Of a stretch of DNA of 64,000 nt, positions 37,105 to 48,584 are shown piece by piece (position 1 is the first letter of the stretch; every line of letters starts with the position of its first letter). Origin of the DNA: Glossina fuscipes (lineage: Eukaryota; Arthropoda; Insecta; Diptera; Glossinidae). Location of the stretch: NCBI RefSeq assembly GCF_014805625.2, contig NW_023998439.1, positions 836,846 to 900,845 of the forward strand, read 5' to 3'. The translations under genes and the position numbers were made by a program. The notes under the pieces are model-generated. The model was given only the letters and a program-made list of their open reading frames with translations. It had not been told where the DNA came from and ran no database searches.

Positions 37105-37368
37105 TGTAAAATTTGTGCAGCGTACGGTGAGAATGCTATGAGTGAACTTAGGAGCCAGGTGTGAATTGTTCAATTCCATGCCGGAAATTTCGGCGTCATG
37201 CGTGCGTTTCATTCTGGTCGGTCCGTCAATCAAATAGTCGATGAAATTCTTCAACTGGTGGAGTAAGACCGGCACGCAAGCTGCCGGGAAATAGCGGAGG
37301 CGCTAAACATCAACCACATGTTCGTTTGGAATCTTCTGAAAAAACGAGGCTACAAAAAGAAACTCGAA
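37105..37368 (+). pseudogene. Mariner transposase N-terminal fragment, mori-like
   Basis: One plus-strand phase (codons starting 37105, 37108 ...) reads 88 codons with only two stops (TGA 37162-37164, TAA 37264-37266). It contains ICAAYGENAMSE (37111-37146), IVQFHAGNFGV, SGRSVNQIVDEILQLVE, DRHASCREIAEALNIN (37267-37314) and LLKKRGYKKKLE. This is the paired helix-turn-helix DNA-binding domain of mariner transposases, including the SGRP-like linker. The wording 'GENALSE...Q.WFakFhsGNFDV..APRSGRPv..kvDEILqlveqDRHaSc.eIAeaLnInH.TVwnhLkKaGYkKKLD' is most like the mori subfamily as I remember it. It ends just before the WVPHEL block, so the catalytic domain is absent. The reading frame is undisturbed by indels, so it is the youngest-looking mariner piece in the window. 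The minus-strand frame at 36997-37275 is its shadow. Confidence 0.85.
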
Positions 37369-38439
37369 AGTAGACCGAAAATCCGCGGAGCCCTTTAATA
37401 TGTTTTAGTTGAGTTTCTTGTGTAAGTGGAATAAATAAATAAATATCATTCCTTAGTTGTACCTTACATGTACCTGTACGTACAATTCCGTGCGCCGTCA
37501 GCTTATTGCGAAAACAAGTTGGAAAACTTCAGTTCTTTTTCAGAGTTGTTCTAATGTCTCATCTTTTATGAGAGAATCGTCGAGGAATCCTCTTCGAAGA
37601 AGACTAACTAAGACTATGTAAACCATATTCTAGGCTTCCACTTGAATTCCGATGGCAATAAAAATACGTGAAGAGATAGAAAAGACGAGATTTGAAAAAT
37701 GTATTTTTGCGTCTAAACTTTGATAGAAGGCTTTAAACTGATTGTAAAATAATTGACCCTAGAGTTGTCCAAGGTATACGGTTACTGCTCAATTGGGAAG
37801 TTCTGTCACACCTAGCGTGCTTACCACATATGACGCCTCTTAATCACCTTCTGCTCATATCGGTGAAGCATCAGTTGGGTAGCACACGGGTTCGCAAAGT
37901 TGCAGAAGTCTGAAAATGGGTCGGTAGGTAGCTGCCAACCCAATATAACTTCTTTCGACATGATATCGTAATATGATGTAGAAAGTGATAGAAACTATTT
38001 CGATTAATATATATTGTCGCAATTTTCTATTATAAATATGATTTTCAAGTAGAGAATTGATCAAAATTTTTACAAAAATTTATTAACATAACATCGCGTT
38101 GGACATAACCTAATATATTTGCGCTGCTTAAATATATATGGAATCACTAGTACTTCCATTGTAAACTTTCCGATGTCTAAAATGTTTCTCGCAGTAAGCC
38201 ATCAGTATGTTCCCTTATACCTTAAGACATTTATTGCAAGCTCTCATGGCACTACCAAAGATCTAATCGTTGACTGAAAGAACGTTTACAAGATTTTTTT
38301 TTTTTTTCTATATTTTGTTAAAATAAAAAACACTAATCACTGGTTTCGGGTGCATATATCTACAACACGATGACGACGCAAAAAAAATGTGGGGAAAGGG
38401 AAAGAATGTTATGGATTTGTTGCGCTCTAGTGGCTGTCT
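37369..38439. other. Gene-free AT-rich DNA
   Basis: Nothing recognised after the mariner fragment; a T run at 38296-38308 only. Confidence 0.5.
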
Positions 38440-38580
38440 GTACGATGGTTAAGTGTTATACCTTTACTGAGTAAACTCTACCGAGGTGAGATTTAAACCC
38501 GCGAACACTTCCTTGGTAGTGGCGATTCTTGTCTACTCAGCGCTACTCATGTGGATCATTTATGAGTTCTCATGAAAGGC
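38440..38580 (-). mobile_element. tRNA-derived SINE copy
   Basis: On the minus strand: TAGCGCTGAGTAGAC (38545-38531) as A-box, GGGTTTAAATCTC (38500-38488) as B-box, and then GAGTTTACTCAGTAAAGGTA and TAACACTTAACCATC. The last two blocks match GTGCTCACTCAGTAAAAGCA and TAACATTTATCCATC in the copy at 43.2 kb, so the body beyond the tRNA-like head is shared. A GCGAACA-type anticodon-side segment precedes the B-box in both. No intact tRNA fold is expected. Confidence 0.75.
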
Positions 38581-38912
38581 AAACCTTTACATGGCAACAA
38601 CGTGTAATTTTTCCTATTGTACGATCAAGTTAGGCGAAGAATTCTATTAAGCAAATTGATATAGGATGTTTAATAGTCGGCCTGACGTGGATACTGAATC
38701 CTAATTTGTTTTAATTAATGCAACGTACGAAAGTTGCGTTTTGCAAAAAGTTTAGTCTTTTCGTGAAGGTGTTAAAATAATTAATATTAATTAGTTTTAG
38801 CCAAGTTTTCGGTTTCTCTATGAAAGTTTCTACTTCTCTCATATCGAGATAAAAGTCAGCTATAAGTCAGTTCGTGTATATGCTTTCTTAACATAATTGA
38901 TCAGTAACTCGA
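38581..38912. other. Gene-free AT-rich DNA
   Basis: Nothing recognised. TTTAATAGTCGGCC near 38669 resembles the 'GTAATAGTCGGC' end block of the repeat at 62.4 kb. Confidence 0.45.
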
Positions 38913-39150
38913 TTAAATTAAGGAGATATTAAATATCCAAGCGTAGAGGACACGAGTTGTACACTTAATATCATTGACCGTACGACTTTGACCTTGTAGT
39001 TCAATCAAAGATTCATAGGGTTTCATATCCATCCGTACAATCTCCTTCAATGTTTCTGAATTAATTTTAATACAAAAGACAGTAATCGTCGGCGTCATTT
39101 CAATTAAAATGAATGTAACATTGACGAGAATGAAACCAAGTTGCAAACGC
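38913..39150 (-). CDS. Candidate coding exon, membrane-protein-like
   Basis: On the minus strand, TTTTATATTCTCTTAG (a good acceptor, AG at 39152-39151) precedes an open phase starting one base into the exon: RLQLGFILVNVTFILIEMTP and so on to YAWIFNISLI and TAA at 38915-38913. It has 78 codons before the stop, with mixed third positions (GTC, CTC, ACG, CCG, ATT) and a balanced residue set, unlike the Ile/Tyr/Lys-rich random frames nearby. Residues 2-28 form a hydrophobic segment that could span a membrane; the rest is polar with a 'DMKPYESLIELQGQSRT' stretch. I recognise no family. It could be the last exon of a minus-strand gene whose other exons are unseen, a decayed gene piece, or a chance frame. 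Confidence 0.3.
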
Positions 39151-39520
39151 CTAAGAGAATATAAAATATTCTAAATATTCTACTGTGCTTAATGTCAATC
39201 ATAAGAATTCTTATATCGAAATTTCGCTATCAAAGGTATTTTCTAAACGTTGAAAATCCTTATAAAAGAAAATTTCTTAAGCGTGAAAGCAAACCGAATT
39301 TAATTGATATCAAATTTTTATATAAAATAAAATATAAATTATTTTTTCAAACAACCTAAAGCGATAACATTTCAAGCAATGTCGGTGCAAAGACTTTTCA
39401 TTTAGAGTTCGGTTGTTTGTTTCGTGAGTTAAAGAAAATAAAAAAAGTGGGAAAAATTCTGCCACACTTAATAAACGTTTACAGCAATGGTTCATTTATT
39501 ATGTTTGATTTAATCAAGAA

Positions 39521-39542
39521 TAACAACAACAACAACAGCAGC
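39521..39542. repeat. (AAC)n microsatellite
   Basis: Six AAC triplets followed by AGC AGC. Confidence 0.9.
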
Positions 39543-39713
39543 ACAACTGAAAATTCAACGCATTACGATTTTGATCTTTATGATGGTAGGCTTTGATAGG
39601 ATACGGCAAACGGCATCGTCAACTGTGCATACAATTGCTGCATCTTCACGTAACAGCAACAGCCAGAACAGCACTGACCGTAAAAGGAGAAAATGCAACA
39701 GAAAAAGAGAACA

Positions 39714-39714
39714 A

Positions 39715-39752
<38 letters not shown>

Positions 39753-39760
39753 TTATATAA
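39714..39760. repeat. (TA)n microsatellite
   Basis: Two TA runs joined by TATATGTATATA. Confidence 0.95.
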
Positions 39761-40299
39761 AAGAGCGAAGCATAACCGTACAGACCGTAGAGGATGCCGG
39801 CCAAAAATCCAACAAACAGTAAATACAGCTCATGAAAAATTCATTCATGGCGTGAAATTTCGCGCATAAATTTCAATTTGGAAAAAAAAACAACCTTTAA
39901 CAACAACATTATATCTTGTTATACTTAATAGTAGGAGAGAGGAGAGAGGAAGGAGATTGGCGTATAAAATTTGTCATAACGCTTGCAATACTTGCGAAGA
40001 ATTCCGACTTCTTTGTCCGTCCGCTACTGACTAGTCTTTGACATTGCACTCTCTAAGGCCGCAATAGCCGATACAGAAATCCGACATTAGGACTGCTGAA
40101 CTCCCAGGGGTTCTCAGTTCAATAGCTTACGTACTTCTAACGTAAGCCAGTCTTTTAACTTATATAATTTGGCCAGTTATAATCTCCCCAGTGTTCTTAT
40201 GACTCTGTGCAAGTAACTTTTTAACATCCGCCTTTTTGAACTAATTACATTTTGGTCTTAATCTTCAGACTCTGATCAAGGTACACCAGTTCTCTTCTC

Positions 40300-40347
40300 A
40301 ATTTCTTTCTCTCTTCCTCTCTCTCTCTCTCTGTCTATCTATATCTT

Positions 40348-40380
<33 letters not shown>

Positions 40381-40416
40381 CTATCTCTCTTTTTCTTTCT
40401 TTCTTTCTTTCTACAT
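40300..40416. repeat. Compound (CT)n/(ATCT)n/(TTTC)n microsatellite
   Basis: CT units pass into seven ATCT tetramers and then TTTC tetramers, over more than 110 bases of pure pyrimidine-rich strand. Confidence 0.95.
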
Positions 40417-41527
40417 CTGTCTTGTTCCTTTATACCTTCCTCGTATCGATCTTCGCGATCTTATCTCTTTTATTATACGCTTAGCTTCCAACCGTATATA
40501 TTCTGCAGACCGCATCTTAACCTATAATTTTTCCTAGAGCAATCTTTCACGGATTTCCTTATCTCTCACCATGCCTTCTTTGATTTCATCCTTAAGCTAG
40601 TAAGCAGTTAGTTATTAAAAAGATGAGGTGAAGCAAGAGATTTTCATATAAAAGATAATGTGAACAACTGACATCTACACAATATTTGATTTATTAATGA
40701 GATGCTGGCCCATTATTCATACATATTCATCGTATTCATCATACAATTTTATCCCTCCCCTTTTGATGGGTGCTAATAGCGTCGACTTCACCTAAATACG
40801 ATTTGTTTTCTACGTTTTGGCGAACTGCTAGCAAAAATAAATGATATAATAAATTCTATAAAAGAGAAAAACATGACAAAAAAAAAAAAAAGCAAAAAAC
40901 AACAAAAAGGAAATTTATACTAAAGTGTAAAATAAATGTTTGTGAATTGACGCGATGATGACGACTATTGTATGTGTATGGGGAGAGAAAGAGAGATTGT
41001 TACCACACATACAATGAGAATGCGATTGTTTATGTGTAGTAGAGTATCTGGGGAAATGACCGCAAATATTACTTGAATTTTCAATGCGTTGTCGATATAG
41101 TGAGTCATTCACTTGCTCACTAGCTCGCTTACATCTTTCAACCATTCCGTCTATTGCAACTGCAACAATATTTTCTGCTATTTTTCTTTCGATTATAAAC
41201 CACAATTGTATACAATGTACATAAAGTGCCGCCATGGGTGTAATTTTATAAAGCGTAAGTATTTTTGGTGCTCCTACTGTTTGTTCGAACTGCCGTTTAC
41301 GATAAAAAGATACAAACAGTGCAGGTTACACAATACGTTTTCGTTGTTGCTGCAAATAGAGACGAGAACATCATATATTCGGTTGCAGTTAGCAGTTAGA
41401 ATGTTATTCATATAGAAAAAAAAAAAAAAAAAAAAACTTCTTTGAGGCTTTCTATGTTGTGGCAATTGAGGTAAACTCAAACTCAAAACATAGATATACT
41501 CGTTTTCTTTTTTCATTTTTCATTTTT

Positions 41528-41562
41528 CATTTTTTTTTTTTTTTTTAATGATGATGATGATG
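41528..41562. repeat. Poly(T) plus (GAT)n
   Basis: A T20-like run preceded by repeats of TTTTTCAT (three units from 41507) and followed by five GAT triplets. Confidence 0.85.
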
Positions 41563-42664
41563 CTGGCATTTTTGCCTCACTTTTGTACGCATATGTTTTA
41601 TATACGGTTTATCTTGTGGTACCGCCAACGGATATATCAATCAAACATTTATCATATGGCGGTCTTTATGTCTTTTGACAAATCAAAAAGTTCTATAACG
41701 TTCTAAAGTAGATATGCAAGCACATATGTGCATATATACATACATATAAATGCAACCATATAGGCATGAGCAGAATGCTTTACACTCAAAACTATTATGT
41801 GTAGTAGCTCGTGTATAAAATTCTGATTTATAGTAAGGTATCAATAGAAACGACCATTACTTTGCTAGGCCTGTCACGCTTTTCTAAGGAAAATGATAAG
41901 TCATCGTCCATCATGCCTTTCGAAATTCTATCAATATTTAGACGTTAGGGGGGGGAATCATTTCCTCCGATGGAGCCTTAATAATGATTAATGCGAATAA
42001 GAGATAGAGATCGTAGTGTACAATACTTTTCTAACCACTATCCAGCTTTTCTATTCATTGAGTAGAAAACGGATTCATTGATTTTGTTTAAGTTTAAGCT
42101 TGAAAAAATATTAGTTGCTTATAACACGTGTGAGTACACACTGCTCACACTGATTTTTCTTCAAGTGCATTTTCATTTCCATTATTTGCCAGAGATCGTT
42201 TAGCTAACAACTAATCCATATATGTAACAAAGAATGTCTAGCTCGGTTATTGAGTATACTACGTATGCATTTTTCCAAGTTTTAGCCGCAAAGCATTTCA
42301 GCCATTAGATAAATATCTTAATTTCATGATAACTGTGATTTAGAAAATTGACTGCTTTATTCATTCAAAAGTATGAAGAAGAAAAAAATAAAAATACCAT
42401 AGCTTCTGTAATAATATGAGTAATAGCTTCATTTAGCAAAAATTTAAAGCCTCTTCACTATCTAAGCATATAAATGTTAAGCATATCGATCGAGCAAGTA
42501 AAGCCAATCTTAGTACAATCACCTTAAATCAAAGTTATGTATGGTAAGTAATACATAACGACGTACATATATACTTTGTTGAGGGAAATCCAGGAAATTA
42601 CTTATGTTCGTATTAAGGCAAAGATGAACGCGAATATTAACCTGAAGATGTATGCTGTTTGTAG

Positions 42665-42771
42665 CCCGAATTTTTAAGGTGTCAATGCGATGGCATTTCG
42701 AACTTTTAAGATGCTTCAGCGAGACTACTGGGACGATTTGTATCCCGAACTTTTAAGGTATGTCGCTGCGA
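42665..42771 (+). repeat. Three degenerate copies of a 26-28 bp unit
   Basis: CCCGAATTTTTAAGGTGTCA (42665), TTCGAACTTTTAAGATGCTT (42697) and CCCGAACTTTTAAGGTATGT (42744), each ending in a GCGA core 24-28 bases from its start. Spacing is 32 and 47 bases, so it is an irregular cluster and not a plain tandem array. The cluster lies in the only open frame of the area, but the repeats are in different phases. Confidence 0.75.
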
Positions 42772-43224
42772 CAGTCGGGACCTATATAAGCAATTCTTTT
42801 AAATATACTACTGACAAGTTTCTATTGCATACAGTGCTAAGCGGGCGGAGTTGTTCCTACCTAAATAACGCATGCAATTAGTACGTTATACTAAATTTTA
42901 CTTCTGCGTGTTTTTTTCTTTTTTCACGCAGGATGTTATGCTTTTACCGACTGAATGTGAGATGTTGTCCATGATGCTTAGAAAAATAACTCGTTATATC
43001 ATACTTGTTACGCATTAATCTCGTCAACTTGTGCAAATGCTTCGAAATACTTTGCAAAGCGATTACACAAGACCGCTATTATATTAGACCAAGTCAGAAG
43101 TAAATTTAGAGTGGTGTTGTTTTGCCGAATAATCGAGAATGTACAAGTTGTTAGTAGAGCTTTGAGTGCAATCTTTAATATATGCGGAAAACTTTGATCA
43201 ACAGCTTCCTCTTCTTAATGCTTC
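42772..43224. other. Gene-free DNA
   Basis: Nothing recognised. Confidence 0.45.
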
Positions 43225-43480
43225 TTACTTCCATGTTTGGCCGAGTGGCTACTCACGAGTAGCGAATCACGGCTATCAAGTCAATGTTCGCTGATGCAAA
43301 TCTCAATGCGGTTTGACAGCAGCTATACCGAGTGCTCACTCAGTAAAAGCATAACATTTATCCATCCTGTGGTCGTCACCTTCATACTTCTTTCTTTCTC
43401 TTTGCTCGCTTATTTCGAACCATAACCGCTTTACGCGAACTAAGGACATTTTTTTGATCATATAAAAGAAAAAAAAATAT
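43225..43480 (+). mobile_element. tRNA-derived SINE copy
   Basis: TGGCCGAGTGG (43238-43248) is an exact Ser/Leu-type tRNA A-box (TGGCNNAGTGG). GATGCAAATCTC (43293-43304) stands in the B-box place, 44 bases downstream. The body continues GAGTGCTCACTCAGTAAAAG, CATAACATTTATCCATCCTG and a pyrimidine-rich TTTCTTTCTCTTTGCTCGC, and ends in an A-rich run near 43468-43480. The A-box is the best preserved of the family; the B-box has lost its GGTTCR core. It is not an intact tRNA gene because the T-arm and acceptor stem do not pair. Confidence 0.8.
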
Positions 43481-45154
43481 TCGGTGCGCCCAAACGAAAA
43501 TACGTTCCCCTTTTCACTTAGTAGGCATCACAAACCACTAGCTTCGAGATGATTACTTGATTTGATTACTTTAAAAAATGCGGAGCGTAGAAAGTGCCTT
43601 TCGCTCCCATGAGCCATAAAAAAGACATCAGAGCACGTGCAGTTTCCATGTTAAACCCGTATGTAAGATCTACACGGTTGGTTTACTTTATAAATTGATC
43701 ACAAATGGCCAAGTCCTTGACTTTGTCACTGCTAGCATGCTAACCGTCCCGGTTTGTGTGGTCTTTTATTTCACAGTCTCAAGAAGACTAAGCTTTCAAA
43801 AGCTTTAAGACACATGCGCACACACATACGCACACATGTACCCCGTACGCTTCTCTTTCGACGCCTTTATTTTGAAATACGAAACTATTTTAAGCATAAT
43901 TAACTTGACTTGACTATACCCGCTTTACTTTCTTCATAGAAGAAATTTAATTGGGACACAATCGTTAACAATAATCTAAGGAGAGGGAAAAATTGTCGCA
44001 ATGAAAAAAGTCGTTAAATTAATCAAAAAATTTGGAATTTTTATAAATGAAGAGATTTTTCGTTTAGTAATTTTTGTTGTTGTTTATTTTAAATAAATAT
44101 GTTTTAAGAATATTCCAATGTTCCGATGACTTTTCAGTAAAATAAAAGTGCATTTTTTTTTTTTTTTTATCCTCTATCAATATTGATGTAGCTGGAGTAC
44201 TTCATATTAACTTAGCTAGAATTTACATTTAATAATTTCAAGGGAAAGAAAAGCACACTTAAGTAAATAAATATATGGATACAAGAGTTTCCACATAGTC
44301 ATATATAACATACTTACGTGCATATGTATGTAAAATAAGAACATGAATAAAGGCGTTTTGTTATATGCACATGTTATTTACTGCCTTTTTGCGAGACATT
44401 GAAAAATTTTTCGCTCTATTGTTAAAACAAATTTGGAATATGCGAAGTTTGTCAACCTTTATGTAAGAAAGGCGGGAAGAACATGAATAACTTGCCTATC
44501 AACATAAATGATTACTATATAGCACGATAGCTATTCAGGTTTTGGGGTCATGTTGTGCTTTTTTGATGGCTAACAATACCTTCCGATTTTTTAATAGATA
44601 TAAGACGCTGACTATGAGCCCAATATTCAATCTTAGGATCCTCTTATAAGTATTTGGATTCCATAACTTAGTAACTGGAAAACGGAACTGGCAAAGAGAA
44701 GATTTTAAACGTAATTCTGGCGCTGCCGTGGCCACTAAACTTTTTTTTTCGTGCCCGGACGTACTCAGCAGTCTTTTCTAATCCGGTGCATAATCAGATT
44801 TTTTTTACTTTCTTTGTACAAACTACAGGAATTTGTTTCATAATCACTAATAGCATCATGCCGCTAGATGGACACCATCGACTTCCACGACTCCTTGCGA
44901 CTGCTGCACTTGGGGTGGCATTATATTGTATATTAACAAAAACCTTTACTTTTTTCCTGCAAACTTCTATAATGAGACAAAATAGATTTTCTGAGACGAA
45001 GACGTAAGGAACAAGAAAGTTTAATCCAGAGGTATAGTTTAGAGCTATGACGGACGAAACGGGGAAATTTCAATCTCCTAATTCGTGATCACTGCTTTTG
45101 GAGATTTTATTTTCTTTCCAACACTATTTTCTCTTTGAAACGAAGTCATCGTGC
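43481..45154. other. Gene-free DNA
   Basis: No supported gene. The minus frame at 44535-44735 and plus frame at 44786-45007 have balanced composition but no family signal. A CA repeat lies at 43814-43836 and a T18 run at 44153-44169. Confidence 0.45.
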
Positions 45155-45410
45155 GCTTCCGCATAGCCTAGTGGATATGACTCGCGACTACCGAATCGTT
45201 GCTCGGGGATTCAGATCTCAGTGCGGTTTAACCATACTGGGCCGCTAGCTGCAGTGAGTGCTCGAGTGCTCAGTTGGAGTGAGTGCACGCACCCACTAGG
45301 CACAATTCCCTATCTCTTTATTTTTTCTCTCCTTTTTCTCATTATCGCCATGCCACAACGTGTAGGCGGCATTTCTTCATATTAAATGAAAAAGTGAAGT
45401 CTTCGTGAAA
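45155..45410 (+). mobile_element. tRNA-derived SINE copy
   Basis: TAGCCTAGTGG (45164-45174) as A-box and GGATTCAGATCTC (45207-45219) as B-box, 33 bases apart, give the most complete tRNA-like head (GCATAGCCTAGTGGATATGA at 45161). The body reads AGTGCGGTTTAACCATACTG, GGCCGCTAGCTGCAGTGAGT and TTCCCTATCTC, then a pyrimidine tract (TTTTTTCTCTCCTTTTTCTC). The TACTGGGCCGCT block is shared with the copy at 50.5 kb. An A-rich end lies near 45386-45395. Confidence 0.8.
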
Positions 45411-46217
45411 TCTTATTTGGGATTCGAAGTTGTGATTGTCCTTATCAGTAAATTTGTTTTCACTATTTTTTTAGAGCTTGAAAAAGAGAGCAATTCGAAA
45501 AAAAAGTCGGGGGAACGTGGCTACTATTTATAGATAGATGGTGCCTCTGCCTAGCATCTAGTCATTAGAATATATCCGTCTTCGAACATACCGAAGTGAA
45601 AATATTTGGACTTGACCTGTAAGCAATGTCTACGAGTGCGGCGCTTATTTTCTTTTGTGTGCTAAATACGAACTCCACATAAACTCGTAGAAGAACAAAG
45701 AAAACGAGAATGTATGTAAGGACTATTTGCATCATTCCAAACGGCGGAAATGGAGACCAATTAATTCTAGAGTCATTATGTGACTTGACATATATATATT
45801 GCGATATATGTGTACATATATCGCAGTTTTTGCTTAATAAGAACGCTTTTTTAATTCAAATTTTTTAATGTTTGAGTAAAGGATTCTCTAACCGATAGTT
45901 ACTAAAGGTATAAAGTTTTTCTCTAAAGAGCAATTTATTGAAATTTTTTTTAATTTTGTAAAGATGATGACAACTGCACGCAACAAAATGATGTTTTAAC
46001 GCAAACTACATCCATGGGAAAAAGATGAGAAAAAGGCTCGACGGAAATCGTAGGTATTTAAAATTCGTATCAAACCGCTGATAAGATACGTGTTCCTGTA
46101 GAAGTTTTTTCTCTTTTTTTGTACGTTTTTTACTTTCAAATTTTATATTGATTTCCCTTTCTTTTGCCAATAGAAAAACATAAAGAACTGAAAGTTTTGC
46201 AAATTGTATGCTAAGCC
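45411..46217. other. Gene-free DNA
   Basis: Nothing recognised apart from the hairpin at 45801. Confidence 0.45.
45801..45824. repeat. Perfect 10-bp inverted repeat
   Basis: GCGATATATG and CATATATCGC flank TGTA: a 24-base hairpin or cruciform-capable palindrome in TA-rich DNA. Confidence 0.8.
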
Positions 46218-46243
46218 AAAAAAAAAAAAAAAAAAAAAAAAAA
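46218..46243. repeat. Poly(A) tract and GAAAG repeats
   Basis: A26 followed by four AAAGG units to 46262. This is compatible with a retroposon tail but no body is recognised upstream. Confidence 0.9.
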
Positions 46244-46744
46244 CGAAAGGAAAGGAAAGGAAAAAAATACTAAACTTTATGGGTTCTTTTATTAAATATC
46301 TTGCTTTATCTGACTGCCGTGCATAACGATGTGTGGTTACGGTTGTGTGTTTCTGTGTATATGTCTAAGGAAGGCCTTTTATAATGCATATACTCTTCGC
46401 AGTAATAGTAGTAGTTTATTTAATGCACTTTCGGTAGTCTGCACTTTAGTTGTTGGGTACTATTGCCCAAGACCTTACCGAGTACTTAATGAATGTCTGT
46501 ACATATGTATATAAATATATATATATATATATATGTATTTGCTTTTAGTTTTGTTATTACGTTTCATCTTTCTTTTCTGTTGTTTTTGTTTTCTTTTTTT
46601 TTTTTTTTCCTTTTTTTGGATATTTTGCTTGCCAAGCATCTTATTATTGTTATTTTTATAAAAGTTCTCAACTGCTACTGTACGAGGTAAAGAAGAAAAA
46701 TGGCTGTTTTTGTTGTTGTTGGCGATGGTGGTTCTTGTGTTGTA

Positions 46745-46775
46745 TTTATATATATATATATATACATATATATAT
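46745..46775. repeat. (TA)n microsatellite
   Basis: TA units with one ATACATAT interruption. Confidence 0.9.
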
Positions 46776-46836
46776 GTGCGCGCTTTACTCTACTGCAGTT
46801 TATTATTGTGGCCTCGTGGAGCACAATAGCACGCAC

Positions 46837-46845
46837 ATACATATA

Positions 46846-46891
<46 letters not shown>

Positions 46892-46897
46892 TATATA
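46837..46897. repeat. (TA)n microsatellite
   Basis: More than 20 TA units. With the tract at 46745 it is an inverted TA pair flanking about 60 bases of unique sequence. Confidence 0.95.
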
Positions 46898-47008
46898 CAC
46901 ATATTGTATATGTACATGGTGTATTAAAAATTTAAAACATGTTGTTAAATAGCATGTAGGACATGATGGCGCTTGTGTCGTGATTTTCGATATTAAAACT
47001 GATTTCTT

Positions 47009-47037
47009 TGTTTTTGTTGTTGTTGTTGTTGTTGTTA
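47009..47037. repeat. (GTT)n microsatellite
   Basis: TTTTTGTTGTTG with nine GTT triplets. Confidence 0.95.
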
Positions 47038-47935
47038 TTTGTGCTGTTTGCCGCTGCTGTTGTTTTTGTTATTTGCTTGTTTGTATTTGCTACTTTAACT
47101 TTACTTGGTGCTCTCATCGAAAATGAACGCATCCAATAAAACATGTTAAGTGTTATAGTATTGAAATCGTGACTTTCCAAAGTTTTAGGATACTTCAGCG
47201 GCCAAGTGAATGAGTATTGAATTCATTTTGTTTGGTTTCTTTTCTTTTTTTTGTTTTGTAATCAGTTGTAAAAACCTTCTAAGCCAGAGTGATTTTTATG
47301 CTATTGGCCTCTTATTTTCCTCATTGCTGCTTGCAATTTAAGTATTAATTGATTTTTCTATGAAAAAAAAAAACGAAAGAAAGAAAAAAAAAAAAGAGAT
47401 TTTTTTTTTCTTTTAATTTTTTTACCATCACTATTATTTTTACCTCAAATATATCAGAACAGAACATTGAACTTGTTTATGGGTAAATGGTTTATTCTTA
47501 TTAAATGTGGCAGAAAACCATAGAAAAAAAAAAAGCAAAAAAACAAAACTGCATAACACTGAAGAGGCATAAAAGAATTAATATAAACGCAGAAAAAAAA
47601 ATTTTTCCCTTTATATATATGTAGCTTTTCGTTATTCGCTTACGATTTTAAAAATTGTATAAAAGCAAAAAATAAAGAGAAATTAATTGCAGTTTAACCG
47701 AAAAAAAAAAAAAAACAAAAGCCAAAACCTACCATAACCTGCTGTTATCCCTATAAAAAAAAAAAAAAAAACGAAAAGAAAAAAACAAAGAAGAAGATTT
47801 CAAATGTTTCTTCAACTCCCTCCCCCACCGATAGAGCAAGAAAAAAGGTTAATACACTTTTTGAATTTGCAGAACAATGCAGAAAATTTCCTAAAGCCTG
47901 AAGACATAAAAATACACACAATGAACTTCAGTTTG

Positions 47936-47961
47936 TTTTTTTTTTTTTTTTTTTTTTTTTT
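47936..47961. repeat. Poly(T) tract, 26 bases
   Basis: Uninterrupted T run. Confidence 0.9.
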
Positions 47962-48560
47962 GCTTTTTGTTTATTAGTAAATTTTTTGCTCTCCATATAG
48001 TGTCTGTTTATCTCTAAACTGCTTTCCTGCAATGCTGCTGCTTAGTTAGTGCGCTCCCTGGCATAATATAATATCTACCGTCATCGATAATGTGTTACAA
48101 ATTCGTTTTATCTTTCCTTGACTTTAAAGCCTTGCACTGTTTGGATACTGTATATACTGGGTTCATAACATAGGTATCTGTGATTATATTAGACGACCAA
48201 CCCACCACACAGCCCAACCTAACAATCTCAATAAACATATCAGTTCGGTAATTGCTGGTTTCCCCCCTTATTACGGGCAGGAAATGATAAATGATTCCGA
48301 CTAAACGCAGATGCATACATATGCAATCCATATGTACATATATGAATGCATAAATAAATATTCCTACACACGCTAACATATTAACATTTGTACGTAGATA
48401 GGTAAATAATTGCATGCAATCTAAAAAGAAAAAAAAAATAAAAAATTTGACCGTACGGGAAGGAATATATTAATACAATGCAATTTCGTTCTCTGTACTG
48501 CATTGTTTTCCTTACGCAATTTTGCTTGCACGCAAACAGTAATTTTAAATTTTAGGCGTT

Positions 48561-48584
48561 TTATATATATATATATATATATAT
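48561..48584. repeat. (TA)n microsatellite
   Basis: Twelve TA units. Confidence 0.9.

Larger units (their letters stand above)
39151..42664. other. Gene-free stretch with simple repeats
   Basis: No supported exon. It contains an AAC repeat (39521-39542), a TA tract, a long CT/ATCT tract, and A/T runs at 41416-41438 and 41528-41547 followed by (GAT)5. Confidence 0.5.

Noticed and set aside
40915..41235. 106-codon minus-strand frame
   Set aside because: His/Thr-rich end comes from a CA-type repeat and no family or splice support is visible; the opposite strand is also partly open.
46675..46917. Open frames of 62-82 codons over TA tracts
   Set aside because: They are translations of (TA)n (Ile-Tyr runs); the same holds for frames near 4775, 14646, 39571, 48421 and 58334.
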